64,000 bases of DNA from Cryptomeria japonica. Its lineage: Eukaryota; Streptophyta; Pinopsida; Cupressales; Cupressaceae. This document shows positions 1 to 12,306 of this stretch, in pieces; position 1 is the first letter of the stretch, and the number at the start of each line of letters is the position of its first letter. Under the pieces are notes generated by a model. It was not told the origin of the DNA and did not search any database. It was given only the letters and a program-made list of their open reading frames with translations. The stretch lies in the NCBI RefSeq assembly GCF_030272615.1, contig NC_081405.1:25934272-25998271 (forward strand). Reading direction: 5' to 3'. A program made the translations under genes and the position numbers.

Positions 1-739
1 TTTTTTGCTGGTCTTTTACAGCTATCTTGTTTTATTTCCTTCTTGAATATCTTTTGAATGTAATTGGGTTTCGGGTCCCTTAAAACCTATTTTTACTTAA
101 TCAACAATAATTAGGTCGGTAGCCAAAACCTAACACCCTAAGCATCTAGGTTAACAATATAGTCAGTCCAATCTTAACCTTTCAGTCACATTGCATAGGG
201 TGAAACAATCTTGAACACATCTCAAGATGTTCTCCATCGCTCATTCTTTACCGCTTCTAGAAGCTGATAACCCATCACGCGCTCTCCACTGTTTACTAAG
301 ACTTCACACATTCTTGAGGTAGATAGAATCAATTCTTCTTCATGCAAGATCCTCAAGGAAATCCTTCACATGCACAAGTCTGATGTGGCAACATGATTTG
401 ATCTTCATTTCAATGCTAACTCATCATAGGATGTCATCGATCGAATCACACAGACTTGGAATGCATCAACCGAAAACCCTAAAGCCAAGACTACCAACTA
501 GTAGTCATAACAAATGAAACCTCGATACAAACTTTGCATATACCGGTTCACATTCCAACATACCGGTTAACCTTTTCACATATACTGATTCACATCATCA
601 TACCAGTTCACTTCATACCATCATACCAGTTCTCTTTCCAGTTTGTTTACTTCAATATACCGGTCCATACTTCAACATATTGACATCAATGACAACATAC
701 AATATCATCATGTCATCCAACTTTGCACATATGCCAACA
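1..739 (-). repeat. LTR fragment of Copia family G/H, cut by window edge
   Basis: This is the right-hand part of a long terminal repeat ending in TGCCAACA at 739. It aligns by eye with the H-family LTR at 61700-62362: both contain the same ordered blocks (GCTGATAACCCATCA, GACTTCACACATTC, TGAGGTAGATAG, CTTCATGCAAGATCC, GACATCAATGACAACATAC). It is inserted in the left LTR of D, because the sequence from 740 onward continues as D's right LTR does from about 36541. Whether it is a solo LTR or the end of a full element cannot be told, since its left side lies outside the window. The orientation is taken from H, whose pol is on the minus strand. Confidence 0.8.
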
Positions 740-1588
740 CAAGATTTGTACATGCAAAACCTGGTAAAGGGAAAAACCATGGTGGGAAGCCTACCCATAG
801 TCAAATAATACTTCTGCAGTAAGTATGTGATTACATAAAGAGGGGCTTACACATGCACAAAGGCCAATAGCCTAGAGCGCACTTTTGATCACAAAAGGAT
901 CCTCATTAACTACAAAATAAATCAAGACTACAATCCAGAAAGAAGAGTGAATGCGAAGAATAGCATCTCCTATGCCTGAATACAATTTTGGTTAAGCTCA
1001 ATACTGGAGGTCTTAAATCTCTTTCACCAACCCAATTTGATCACCTATGACTGACCAAAACCTCTGCATATTATTACAACCTTATTCACACATAGATAAT
1101 GCCATGAATATGCCCATGATCTAGAAAGAGATCTTACATCATATTTATACCAACTTGAGACCTAAACAATTAGGTCCACCACCTAAAATATAATACAATA
1201 AATTCATAACATAAACCCACAATCCAATGATTAACCAAGTTATCGTAAGACCGAAACAACATAATCCAATCAATAGATCAAATCAAAAATACATCGAGAT
1301 CATCCAACAACACATTACATAAACCGGTCCATAACCTATCTGAATATGGTAGCATTAGGTCTAGACCTAAATCCAACACCACTGATCAAAAGGAACACAA
1401 ACAACATAACCACCAGCATCCCAAAATCCATCTAGAAGTCGCACCAATACCACTTATCACGTGCATCAAAAGATCTTCAACAAAGCTCTGTTGGTAGAAC
1501 CCTTACCAGTGACCAACAGGCTTACTAGAACAAATGATAGCTCCCGAGTCATCAAATCCAGAACCAACTAATTATGATACACATCTAA

Positions 1589-2975
1589 TGCTCTACAAAA
1601 TGGACAAGGTTAGTCTGAGATAAATAATGCACACACAAGAAACCGTTAGTGTTAATCAATCAAAAACTAATCTAAACAGGCATATCAAAAGAGATACTAA
1701 AAACATGAAAGCATATTTAACTAAAGAAGCAAATATGATGAGGCATCTCCAAATACCTCCTAACATGCTCTTAGCTTCTTCTCCTTTGTTCCTCTCCTCT
1801 CCAAGTTCCAAAATAGTGTAGCCCTCAGCAACTTTTTGCACTATGGATGCTTATGGAGGATTGAGATTTGGGTATTTTGCTCAAAATGTAAAATGAAAAG
1901 CTAAAATACTAGATGATATTAAAATGATTGATTTTAACCCAAAACAACAAGATTTTAGTTTGCTATGCTAAATGCTCTCTAAAATGCCTATAGGTTAAAT
2001 GCATACAAGTTTTCAAGATCTGGATTATGAAGAAATGGGCTCTATTTATAGGGAAAATGGAGCAATGGATGGTTGAGATTGAGCAATCTCAACAAGGGTC
2101 AGGATTGAATGATTTCAAATCCATGTGAGGGCTTTCAACCCAATCCCAGGATGACAAGTGTCAATGTGAGATAGGTTGAGAGGAGAGGGAATAAGCATTA
2201 AATGCTTGATATGACCTTGGGAGTTAAAGTCAAGGTTAGTTTGAATGAATAAACTCTTTATTCAAAGAATAAAGCTTTTATCCAATGGATAAACTCTTGT
2301 GCAAATGTGAAAAGGATGAATATGGTCAAAACAATAAATGTTTGGGGAGACAAGTTTGAAATAACCATAAATGGTTATGTAAGAGCCATAAATGGTTGTG
2401 TAAGAGCCATTAGTGGTTTTTGAAGACTTTGGGGGTTAATTTGTTGAACATTCAAAGCATTAAATGCTTTTCAAAGACTTTTGAAGTCTTTGAGAAGTGA
2501 CTTCATTTTGCTTAGGAATGTGACAATAATTAGGGGATGGATTAGGCTAATTAGGAAGGGGTTAGAAGAATCTAGAAGGGGATTAGATTTTGCAAGTGGA
2601 TTTGGTGGGTGAGGGAAAATAGGATTTTATTAAAATAAAAATTCATTTATTTCAATAAATGTGTGCAAGTTGCATTTGTAGGAAAATGCAAGTGGGGGGG
2701 GATAATGATTTAAATAAATGTTTTTATTTAATTTATTTAAAAGAGGAAAAGGGGATTTTAATTAAATAAATAGATTTTATTTATTTAATTGATTGTGAAT
2801 TTGATTTAATGAATTAATTAAAATAAATTGAATAATTTATTTAATTAATAGAAGAATGTTTGGGAATAAATTAATTAAATATTAATTTAATTAACTGATG
2901 GCTAGTGGATTTTTAATCAAATAAATAGCGAATATTTATTTAATTAAGTCGGACAGATTTGTGTGACTACAACAT
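1589..2975 (+). repeat. Unidentified 1.4 kb insertion in D's left LTR, LTR-like
   Basis: This stretch is absent from D's right LTR, where the flanks are contiguous near 37405-37415. It ends in ACTACAACA, resembling an LTR terminus, has a TATA-like box near 2042 and then a long tract of alternating ATTTATT/ATTAA motifs at about 2620-2945. No convincing open reading frame is present. A clean target duplication was not found, so the exact ends are uncertain by about 10 bases. A solo LTR of a family not otherwise represented here is the most likely reading; a non-LTR insertion cannot be excluded. Confidence 0.55.
2042..2050 (+). promoter_or_regulatory. TATA-like box in the 1.4 kb insertion
   Basis: CTATTTATA followed by GGG lies 450 bases into the insertion, before the AT-rich tail. 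In LTRs such a box usually marks the U3/R boundary. Position and sequence are seen; promoter activity is inferred. Confidence 0.35.
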
Positions 2976-3146
2976 CAATGACAGATCCAAACCAATTCCA
3001 CAAACTGAAGCATACCGGATCAATATCATAATCCAACTGCTCTATCAGAACCTACTGAAAATCGGTAAACAACCAAAACAATTGGTGTTGCCATCAATGA
3101 CAAAACATCAATGCAACAAATAATAAATTCCTCCAATTTTCCATAA

Positions 3147-3533
3147 ATCTCCCCCTTTGGCATTGATGGAAACACTAGATGTGAAAAACATCCAAGTGCC
3201 AAGAAATGCCAAACAAGTCTCCCCCAAAGGAAGACAACCAACAATCTCCCATACGATGATATTACAATGAAGTTAACAAAATCCCCCTGTGAATGATATC
3301 GCTTTTAAGCTCTAATCTCACTTTGACTGATATTCTGTTAAGCTTTGCTTTTCACATATATCTCTCCCCCTTTGACATCAATACCAAAAATCTAAAATAA
3401 ACATCAAAGAAAAATCATAAATCCACTGAACCACATAGTTGACTACTCCCCCAAAGTAGTAGCACCAACATATCAATCCAAAATGAATAGTAGCTATGTA
3501 AATGCATACCAAACGGATGCCAATCAACATCAC
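3147..3533 (-). other. D 3' noncoding region with polypurine tract
   Basis: No gene is seen here. On the minus strand AAAGGGGGAGAT directly abuts the LTR start and is the expected plus-strand primer (polypurine tract). A second near-identical purine run (CTCCCCCTTTG at about 3364-3374 on +) lies about 220 bases inside. Confidence 0.75.
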
Positions 3534-5519
3534 TCAGGTCTCTATCGAAGGGGCAAAACCCTCCAATTTATCTCTGAAGTACTCAAATAATTCCTTAGGC
3601 AAAGGTTTAGTGAAGATATCTACAATCTTCTCTTTAGTGTTCACATAAACCAATTTGACTTAATTTGCTTCCACCTTCTCCTTCAAAAAGTTGTACTTGA
3701 TAGATATGTGCTTTGTCTTATAATGAAATAATGGATTCTTTGATATGTCAATAGCAGCAAAGTTATCATAGTGAATAACTACCGGTTCATTACAGTCCAC
3801 CCTTATATCCTTCAACATTTTCTTCATCCATAGAACTTGTGTATAGTTAGTAGCAGTAGAAACATACTCAATTTCAATAGTAGATAAAGAGGTACACGAC
3901 TGCTTCTTGCTAATCCATGAAACAAGTTTCTTTCCAAGAAAGAAAGCTCCACCGGATGTGTTCTTCTGGTCATCAACATCTCCATCCCAATCTGCATTTG
4001 TATATGCACATAATTTAAAATCATCATTTTTAGCATACCACAAACCATATTCAGTTTTTTCTTGCAAATACCTGAAAAATCCTTTTCGCCGCACTCTCAT
4101 GATTTTCTCTAGGATCACTTCGATAGCCTGATACAATACAAATTGCATTCATTATATCTAGTCTAGTCTGAGTCAGATATAACAAACCTCCAATCATAGA
4201 CTAGATTTACCGGTGTTGATGCATCTATCTTAGTCAATTTCTCACTTGTAACCATAGGTGTACCAACCAGTTTAGAATTTTCCATACCAAATTTCTTCAA
4301 CAACTCCCTAGCATACTTAGTTTGACAGATGACAATACCTTTATCAGTCTAAATAATCTGCAAACCTAAGAAAAATCTCAACTCCCGAATCATAGACATC
4401 TCAAATTCATTCTTCATATTATCAGACAATTCCATACATAACTTATCCTCACCTCCAAAAATGATATCATCGACAAAGACCTCAACAATCAATATGTCAT
4501 CATCAGTGATCTTATAGTATAGAATACTTTTATCATTACCTTTAGTGAAACCAAGCTTCAAAAGATATTTATCCAATCTTGCATACCAAGCTCTTGGGGC
4601 TTGTTTCAACCCATATAAAGCTTTCCTTAACCTGCAAACCATGTTTTTGTCATCTGAAAGTGAAAATCCATCAGGCTACTCAATGTAAACTTCCTCTTCA
4701 AGATCTCCATTTAGAAATGCACACTTAACATCCATCTGATAAACCTTGTTGTTCTTATGGGTAGCACAAGCAAGAAATAATCTCACAACTTCAATCGTAG
4801 CTACCGGAGAAAAAGTCTCATCATAATCAATTCCTTCCTTCTGAGAATATCCTTTACAAACTAATCTAGCCTTATTCCTCACAAGTTTTCCATCTTCATT
4901 TAATTTATTCCTAAAAACCCATTTAGTCCTAATAACATTCTTATTTTTAGGTCGGGGAACTAAAATCCATGTATTATTCTTTTCTATCTAATCTAATTCC
5001 TCCTCCATAGCTTTTATCCAACATTCATCTTTACATGCTTCAATTACTGATGCTAGTTCAATTTGAGAAATTAAACACACCTCGTCAGTTTCCAACCTTC
5101 TTCTTGTCATCACTCCTTTATTCTAGTCTTCAATGATCTGATCGTCCGAATGATTTAACCTAACATACTTAGGAGTCTTCTGATTTTTTGTTCCTTCACT
5201 CAGATATTCAATTACTGTTGAATTTTTTGATACTACCGAAGTAACTGATTTAACATTATGTTTTGGTGTAGGTGCTACCAGTTCTCTCTCATTAGGTCTG
5301 ATTTGACTTATGTTTAGCTCATCCACCTTGACATTAATGCTCTCCACAATTCTCTGCAATCTTTTGTTATAACATCTATATTCTTTGCTTTCATTAGAAT
5401 AACCAAGAAATGTCCCTTCATCACATCTAGGATCAAACATTCCAATGGAATCATCTCTTTTGATATTGCATTTACTATCAAAGATTCTAAAATACTTAAT
5501 TGTAGGTGTATGACCAAAC
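3534..5519 (-). pseudogene. D pol 3' half: integrase end, reverse transcriptase, RNase H (broken)
   Basis: Reading right to left on the minus strand, this holds the C-terminal integrase/linker (GTFLGYSNESKEYRCYNKR, about 5330-5420), reverse transcriptase ([32 protein letters not shown], catalytic FVDDIIFGG near 4460-4490) and the RNase H end (ADWDGDVDDQKNTSGGAFFL, YDNFAAIDISKNPLFHYKTKH). The natural C-terminus (FTKPLPKELFEYFRDKLEG) ends with TGA at 3534. In-frame stops occur at 3660 (probably CAA to TAA), 4349 and 4676, and the reading changes frame between 4349 and 4148. These are the enzymes that would make and process cDNA, but this copy cannot. The segment stops at 5519 where F is inserted; the upstream integrase is at 33711. 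Confidence 0.88.
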
Positions 5520-6056
5520 TGATGAATACTAAGAGGGGGGGGGTGAATTAGTATACCAAAAATTACTGAACTCAAACACTTTTTCAGTCTAGCAGTAAAC
5601 TGGTATAACAGTTTAACTAACAAACCGGTTAACACAAATGCAAACCAAATAGCAAGTAAGGCATTCACAGAACAAATCCTATTAGGAATCTCAATCTCTG
5701 TTAGGAGATAACTCCTATTAAAGACTACCTTCTGAGAGGGTTTTAGATCCCCAGATGTGAATCACCTTGTTAGAGGTTTTACAAAGGCTTTTCTGGGCCT
5801 ACCCGGTTAAGGCTTTCTAACTTGTCAAAGATGTGAGTAATCAACAAGTGGATGATCTAGCAAATAGCACACTCTACTTAGTTAGATCCATGATAGCTCA
5901 TTGCTAATGTATTTCAGCATTACTTTAGTCTTTAGTAAATCCATAGCCTATTACAGCACACAGACTTGATCTTTTCTGTTAAGATCGCACATACAAGAAC
6001 TCATCAACACCACAAACCCTAACAACTACACACATACTAAAGCCCTAGACATGATG
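5520..6056 (-). repeat. Left (3') LTR of F, first part
   Basis: This matches the start of F's right LTR from 32458. It ends at CTAGACATGATG, where E is inserted; the right LTR reads through as CTAGACATGATGTCC at about 33155. Compared with the right LTR it lacks roughly 170-180 bases (the stretch at about 32608-32780) near 5669. The remainder of this LTR resumes at 26531. Confidence 0.88.
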
Positions 6057-7557
6057 TGTAAAGTTCTGATGCCAATAGCTAACAAGATGAGAGGGGGGGT
6101 GAATCATACAAACTTAATCTTCCATAAAATCAACAGATTCAACCTCGGTAACATATAATTCAGCAATATAACTGAAAATTGCTAAACATGCAAACTCATA
6201 AACACATAATCATCATAGCACATATAACACCAGATTTAACATGGAAACCCAAATAGGGAAAAACCACTGTGGGATTTTGGACCCACTAAGAAATATACTC
6301 TTCTAGAGTATGCTCAGTTAAAAGCAAATCATGTTAAAGATTACAAACACATTGCTAGATGTGACCCGGTTAAGGGATTTCCCTCAGATCTATTAGGATC
6401 TTCACTTTGTTAGAAGTGACCTTGTCAAAGGATTTCAAACACTCACTTAGAATGTTACCTTGCTAGAGGGTTTACAAATAAGACTACTAGGTCCACTCGG
6501 TTAAGAGATTTCCTATTACTTACAGAATAAACAGTAGTAATAAATATATTTGCAATTTCAAATCTAAAATGCTAAAGTAGATTCTTATTTGCTCAAAACA
6601 ATCTTGTCATAGAACTTACCTTGTCCCTCTGTTGGGCTCCCTACTCTATTATTCAAACAGGTCTTCAAGCTTCTATGCTCGATAATCACTATGTAGCATC
6701 CCTGTGCTTACACTTGCCCACATCCATTGTCTATCAATAATTCCTTATTTATAAACAATTGCTAACTGCTTAATCTCCTTGATCACATTTCCCATGATTA
6801 ATCTTATCCATCAGATCTTCAATCTTGACTAGGTTCAATGTATCCTTCGATCTGAAAATGTTTTACTTTGCCTAGGGACTTGCATTCCTTTCTTGGAACT
6901 TGCACAAGGTTATTGCAGTTCAATCTGCACTGTAGATCTTTCTCTTGATTTTCCATTGTCGTAGATCCTTAACAAACTTCATGCACAACATAACAATCAT
7001 TTATACATCTCCAGTTCATCATTGTCCTTCATTAAATAATGCTTGTATTCATCCAATACGATCTATCATAACTCAGTTGCAACTCGGTAAATACTAAACT
7101 TTACTTGGTAGACATTCCGCCTTCATTAACCAATATCGATAACCTTAGGGTTTACCGACTAGGTTCCTTAGGGTTTATCGACTAGATTCTTTGCTCAGTG
7201 ACATAGTATAGTATTAACCTTACAATCAACAACATATGTAGGACATCAAAACAATCTAAACATCATGATCTCATCATTGTCTAACTTGGTAATAGTTGCC
7301 CATTGAATATCTTATTTCTCCCCTTTCTTATCACATTCTTTCTATGTCTTTTACCGACATCTTAATTCTCTTCAAATCAATCTTCTCAAGATATGGCAAC
7401 ATCATACTGAATCAAAAAATCAATTTCTTGACATAAATGACAAAATAATGTTATAAAGATAGTTATCATCCCTTTTCAGTTATATCAAATAATCTTCAAC
7501 AACCTTCTCAATATCCTTAATGAATATCAACAATCTTCTTCTAGTGAAATGCCAACA
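6057..7557 (-). repeat. Left (3') LTR of E, uninterrupted
   Basis: This 1501-base LTR matches 12307-13675 plus 26423-26525. Importantly, at 7450-7454 it carries GTTAT once, in the context AATGTTATAAAGATAG: this is the unoccupied form of the site where A is inserted in the right LTR. It includes a CACTGTGGG/GGGAAAAACC block near 6260 and a series of GTTAAGG/GTTAGAGG motifs at about 6360-6515. A TATA-like TTTATAAATAAGG lies on the minus strand near 6745-6760. Confidence 0.92.
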
Positions 7558-8057
7558 ATCTCCCCCTTTGGCATTGATGGAAAAACCAACAATTAAATGG
7601 TAATACCAACAAGATATTCAAATTGAATCGGATTCAGATTGATGTTAGACTTCTCCTGTTATCCTTGAGCTTTTAAAATCTCCTAAAGTCTTCTCCTTTT
7701 TTTTCATTAGGCTTCTAAGCTGTTGTCTTGCATTTAATCTTCTCCCTTTTGCAGTAATCGACTCCCCCTGTCATTAGTCTTTTGTTCTTCTTCATTTAGG
7801 GCTTTACCATTCAATCAACCATTTAGTCTTCTCCCCCTTTGACAACAATGCCAAAAAGTAAAAGAACTAAATCATTATTTCTTCCCCTGTGAAGTGATTT
7901 GCTTTGCTATGTATCATATCAGTCTCGGTCGGAGCAACTTGTCTCTATTCACTATTTCCTGTACACCTTTAGAAAACCTTCTAAAGTGCATAAATCAACA
8001 TCAATCCACACATAATACTCTATAGATTCATTGAATTGATGCTTTCACCAAACTCTG
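7558..8057 (-). other. E 3' noncoding region with polypurine tracts
   Basis: There is no ORF of note. Minus-strand AAAGGGGGAGAT abuts the LTR at 7558. Further purine runs appear as CTCCCCCT at about 7750 and CTCCCCCTTTG at about 7831 on the plus strand. Confidence 0.75.
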
Positions 8058-9950
8058 TTAGTGAGTAGAAGATAGGGGTAGGACCCCTAACTTGCTTCTG
8101 AGATACTCAAAAGTGTCCCTTTGTAGTGGGTTTGTGAAGATGTCTGCTAATTGCTCCTTTGAACTGATATATTCCAGCACAACTTTCTTTTCTTGAACTT
8201 CTTCTTTGAGATAATGATACTTTATAGATATATGCTTTGTCTTAGAGTGCATTACCGGATTCTTTGAAATGTTAATGGCACTAGTATTATCACAGAATAT
8301 AGTTACTGACTCGGTAACTTTCTCATTTATACCTTCCAACAGTTGTTTGATCCATGCTATATTTGTGCAATTCAATGCTATAGCAACATATTTAGCTTCT
8401 ATTGTTGACTGTGAAATACATCCTTGTTTCTTACTAAGCCAACTCACTAGTCTTTCTTCTAAAAAGAAAGCTCCACCACTTGTGCTTTTCCTGTCATCAA
8501 TGTTGCCTACCCAATCAGCATCAGTATAAACTTTTAAATCAAAATCATTCCTCTTTTCATATACTAAGTCATAATCTTTAGTGCCTCTTAGGTATCTAAA
8601 AATTCACTTGATTTCTGTCATATGGGTTTCCTTGGGATCTGTAGAGAATCTTGCAACTATACCTACTGCATGTGCTATATCTAGTCTACTATGCACAACA
8701 TATTGCAACTTCCCAATCATAGATCGGTAAAGTGTCTCATCAACAGATGTAGATTCATCATTCTTTGATAGTTTACAGTTATTAGTCATAGGAGTACTTA
8801 CAAGTTTAGAATCCTCCATTCCAAATTTCTTCAAGATTTCCTTTATGTACTTGGATTGAGTAATGAAAATCTCATCTTTCATTTGCAGTATCTTTAAATC
8901 TATAAAATACTTTATCTCACCAATTAGTGACATCTCAAATTCTTTGCACATTTCATTACCAAAGTTTTTGCATAGAGAGTCATTTCCACAAAATATAATG
9001 TCATCAACAAATATGGCTAAGATTAGTATTCCATTGTCCTCATCATTCTTCATGTACATATTGTTGTTTTCAATTGTCCTTATAAAACCAATCTTGATTG
9101 AGTAAGAGTGCAGTCTCTCATACCATGCTCTAGGTGCTTGTTTCAGACCATATAAAGCTTTTTTTAATTTACATACCTGATCTTTACTCTTGTCTTCAAC
9201 AAATCCTTCAGGTTGTTCAATGTAAACTTCTTCTTCTAGTATACCATTCAAAAATGCAGATTTAACATCCATTTGATATACCTTGAAATTTTTGAAAGCA
9301 GCATTTGCCAACAATGTTCTTACTCCCTCAATTCTAGCCACAGGTGCAAAAGTCCCACCATAATCTATTCCTTCTTCCTGAGCATAACCTTTGCAAACTA
9401 GTCTTGCTTTGTTGCGAATGACCTCACCTTTTTCATTTAGCTTGTTTCTGAAAATCCACTTAGTACTGATTACATTTTTTTCCTTCGGTCTTGGGATCAG
9501 TGTCCCTGTGTCATTCTTCTTGATTTGATCAATCTCTTATGTCATAGCATTTACCCAATCTTCACTGTTAAATGCCTCTTTTACTATTCTTAGTTCAAAT
9601 TCAGATATTGGACATGTGTTCTGTCTTAGTTTGTTCCTTGTCATCACAGGATCATTCTTATCTCCAATAATCTAACTTGATGCATGATGTCTTCTGACAT
9701 ATTTGGCTAATATAGGCTTGGTAGGTTCTATATGATCTTCTTCATCACTCAGTAACTAGACATTATCTTCATTTTCTTCAACAACTTTCTTGGTAGGACT
9801 TCTTAGTTGAACATAAACAAATTCTTCATAATTTTCTAGTTCTTCAGAATTTCCTTCATCATTTCTTTTTGCAAATTCATCAATTTTTACATTTGCACTT
9901 TTCTATTTTATTAGATGATTTGATCAGACATTTAAATGCTTTACTTCTAG
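8058..9950 (-). pseudogene. E pol: linker, reverse transcriptase and RNase H (broken)
   Basis: After the integrase linker comes reverse transcriptase with [28 protein letters not shown] and an intact catalytic FVDDIIF at about 9000-9020, then RNase H (DADWVGNIDDRKSTSGGAFF, SQSTIEAKYVA, CDNTSAINISKNPVMHSKT) ending at 8058. The main break is a TGA at 8604 inside IK-stop-IFRYLRG, where relatives have Arg, consistent with CGA to TGA. The linker 9345-9950 has several further stops. From 12242 to 8058 the domains share one frame, apart from a short out-of-frame passage between about 9900 and 10030, so indels are few. Function would be cDNA synthesis in Copia particles; this copy is dead. Confidence 0.88.
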
Positions 9951-10017
9951 AAGAATAACCAAGAAATGTTCCTTCCTCACTTTTTTGATCAAACTTTCCA
10001 TTTCTGTCATCTTTGTG

Positions 10018-10874
10018 AACATAGCACTAGTTCCAAAGATTTTAAAATAACTTACCTTAGGTTTCTCGTCATACTAGATTTCATATGGTGTCTTCATAGT
10101 TCCTTTCTTCAATTGTACTCGGTTCAGGGTGTAAACATCAGTGCTGATTGCTTCTCTCCAAAATGTTTGAGGTACCCTCTTTTCTATCATCAGGGTTCTG
10201 GCACAATCTGCAATTGATTTGTTTCTTCTCTCGGCTATCCCATTTTGCTGAGGTGTTCTCAGTGCAGGTACTTGCCTTTTTATACCATGATCATTGCAGA
10301 ATAAGTTAAATTCATCAGAAGTGAATTCTCCTCCTCTGTCAGATCTAAGACATTTCAGTTGTCTTCCTATTTCATTTTCAACTCTTGCCTTGTACCATTT
10401 AAACATTTGAAAAGCTTCTGATTTTTCTTTTAAAAACATAACAGACATCATCCTTGAGTAATCATCCACAAATAATATGAAATATTTATCACCATAATAA
10501 CTTTGAACTTTCATGGGACCACAAAGATCAGTGTGTACTAGATCTAAAATTCCTTTATAAGTGTAGGACTTACTTGTAAAGCTTGATCTTGTCATCCTAC
10601 CCATCTGGCATCCTCGACACATAGCATTCTCAGGTTTTTCCAGACTCGGTAGACCTCTTACTCGGTGCTTCTTACTTATTTTGATCAGATTATCAAAATT
10701 TACATGACAAAAACTTTTATGCCATAACTAGGTATCATCTATCTTAGCATAAAGACACTTGTTTTGAGTTGATTCAAGATGAAATGTATTACCTTTTATT
10801 TGTGTCCCAGTAGTAGCTAACTTTCCATGCTTGTCATGAACTTTGACAATTCCTTTCTGAAATGCTATTAGGTA
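10018..10874 (-). pseudogene. E integrase with pre-integrase zinc domain (broken)
   Basis: The pre-integrase region reads LWHKSFCHVNFDNLIKI followed by CRGCQMG, the HHCC zinc domain. The catalytic core keeps all three acidic residues: D in HTDLCGP (about 10525), D in SDRGGEF (about 10345) and E in QNGIAERRN (about 10235). Stops at 10074 (YEI-stop, where Trp is usual), 10875 and in the pre-integrase region interrupt it, and a frameshift lies near 10020. Integrase would join element cDNA to chromosomal DNA. The clean catalytic triad suggests E was inactivated after insertion rather than before. Confidence 0.88.
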
Positions 10875-12242
10875 TCATGTATTGTTTAGTTGTGCTACAC
10901 TCAACAAATTGTATTTCAAACCTTCAACCCAGTATACATCATCACATTTAGCATTGTCAAGAAGTTTTATAGATCCTTTACCTTTCATCGGACATGGTGC
11001 ATCATTACCAAATCTTACATAGCCTCCATCATAGTCTTCTAATTTAACAAACTTGTGTTTATCACCTGTCATGTGATGTGAGCATCCACTATCTATGATC
11101 CAAGAATCATTATTATTTATTTGAGATATTAGGGCTTTTTCTTCATACCTTTCTTCATCAGATCCATCTTTAGTAGCCACATAAACAACTTCCTCAGTAT
11201 CTGTTTCATTAGATTGATCATCATTGGATTCTTCATCAGCTACTAGGCATGTCTTTCTGTCTCTCCTTCTAAAGTCTCGGTGTCCTCGGTATTGGTTGTC
11301 TTTCTGCCTGTTATCTCGGTATTCTCTCTTTTCACTAAATTCCTTGTCAGGGTAGTTAGAAGCCATATGACCTATTTTATCACAATTGAAACATTTTAAA
11401 GGTAGCTTTCCTTTATACTTACCTTTTCCTCATGGTAACCTTCTGGCTAATAATGCTTCAAACTCTTCTTGCTTCTTGATTTCCTCATACAGTTTGTGTG
11501 CTTCTACCATGTTCTTACGAAATATTTCACTTGCTCCACTGTGATTCCCTTCAAAGTACCTACTCATTCTATCATTGTAATCATCAAATTCACCAATATG
11601 AAAAGAATTGAATGTAGATTCAACTTTATTTACCGAAGACCCATTGTTATCAAATTTTTTTAACTCAAATGCATGTAGCTTACCAATAGTAGCATCCAAA
11701 GAAACTGGCATGTTAGGTATAGACCTCAATCCATTGATTGCAGAGACTTGAATTGCATAAGCAAGTAGAAGTGTTCTAAGCAATTTACTTGTTACATCCT
11801 TTTCTTCAATAGTTCCTCCTGCTCCTTTAATTTGATTGATAGTCTCCTTTAACCTTGTACTGTATTGGGTTATGTTCTCACCTTCATTCATTCTCATGGA
11901 TTCAAGTTTTCCTCTTAGACTATATAATTTTTCTCTTTGAACGTGTTCATCACCGCCATACACAGATATGAGCTTAGTCCATATTACTTTTGCATCATTA
12001 CAGTCTTCTAGATCATTAAACTATGAGTCGGTCAATGCTAATGTTATTTCAATCATAGCTTGAATATGTTCTTGCTTTTCCTTTATCTTGTCCAAGATCA
12101 TCGGGTTGGTGCTTGGTGGTATGTAATCATTCTCCAAATAATATGTTGCATATTCTCCAATTCTTGATAAATGCAGCTTCATCCTTTTTTGCCATGTGGA
12201 GAAACTTGACTTGTTCAGCTTTGGTGCATCTCTTTTATACAT
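10875..12242 (-). pseudogene. E gag and protease (broken)
   Basis: The reading starts at ATG 12242 (MYKRDAPKLNKSSFSTW, a usual Copia gag opening), continues through a UBN2-type capsid region (about 12180-11600: KLYSLRGKLESMRM, GENITQYSTRLKE) and a zinc knuckle CFNCDKIGHMASNY near 11390 in which the last Cys is Tyr. It then reaches a Copia protease/linker (WIIDSGCSHHMTG, active DSG at about 11090). Stops at 12021 and 11430 and one near the zinc knuckle split it, all in one frame. Gag would form the particle and protease would cut the polyprotein. The knuckle C to Y change (TGC to TAC) and the stops mean this copy is nonfunctional. Confidence 0.88.
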
Positions 12243-12291
12243 CTTCGGATCTTTGCCTCAAATACCTTTAAAATTTTCTTCCAGAGTCCAA

Positions 12292-12304
12292 GGCTCTGAT
12301 ACCA
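12292..12304 (-). other. E primer-binding site (initiator tRNA-Met)
   Basis: On the minus strand this is TGGTATCAGAGCC, two bases inside the right LTR. This is the standard initiator-Met primer site of plant Copia elements and fixes the LTR start at 12307. Confidence 0.9.
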
Positions 12305-12306
12305 AT

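Larger units (their letters stand above)
740..3146 (-). repeat. Left (3') LTR of D, interrupted
   Basis: Positions 740-1588 and 2976-3146 match D's right LTR (36540-37590) in order, for example the block with GGGAAAAACCATGGTGG near 770 and the last 160 bases before 3146. The first part of the LTR is missing because element G ends at 739. The piece 1589-2975 has no counterpart in the right LTR and is annotated as an insertion. The LTR end is set at 3146, just before the polypurine tract (minus-strand AAAGGGGGAGAT). The terminal CA is mutated. Confidence 0.82.
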
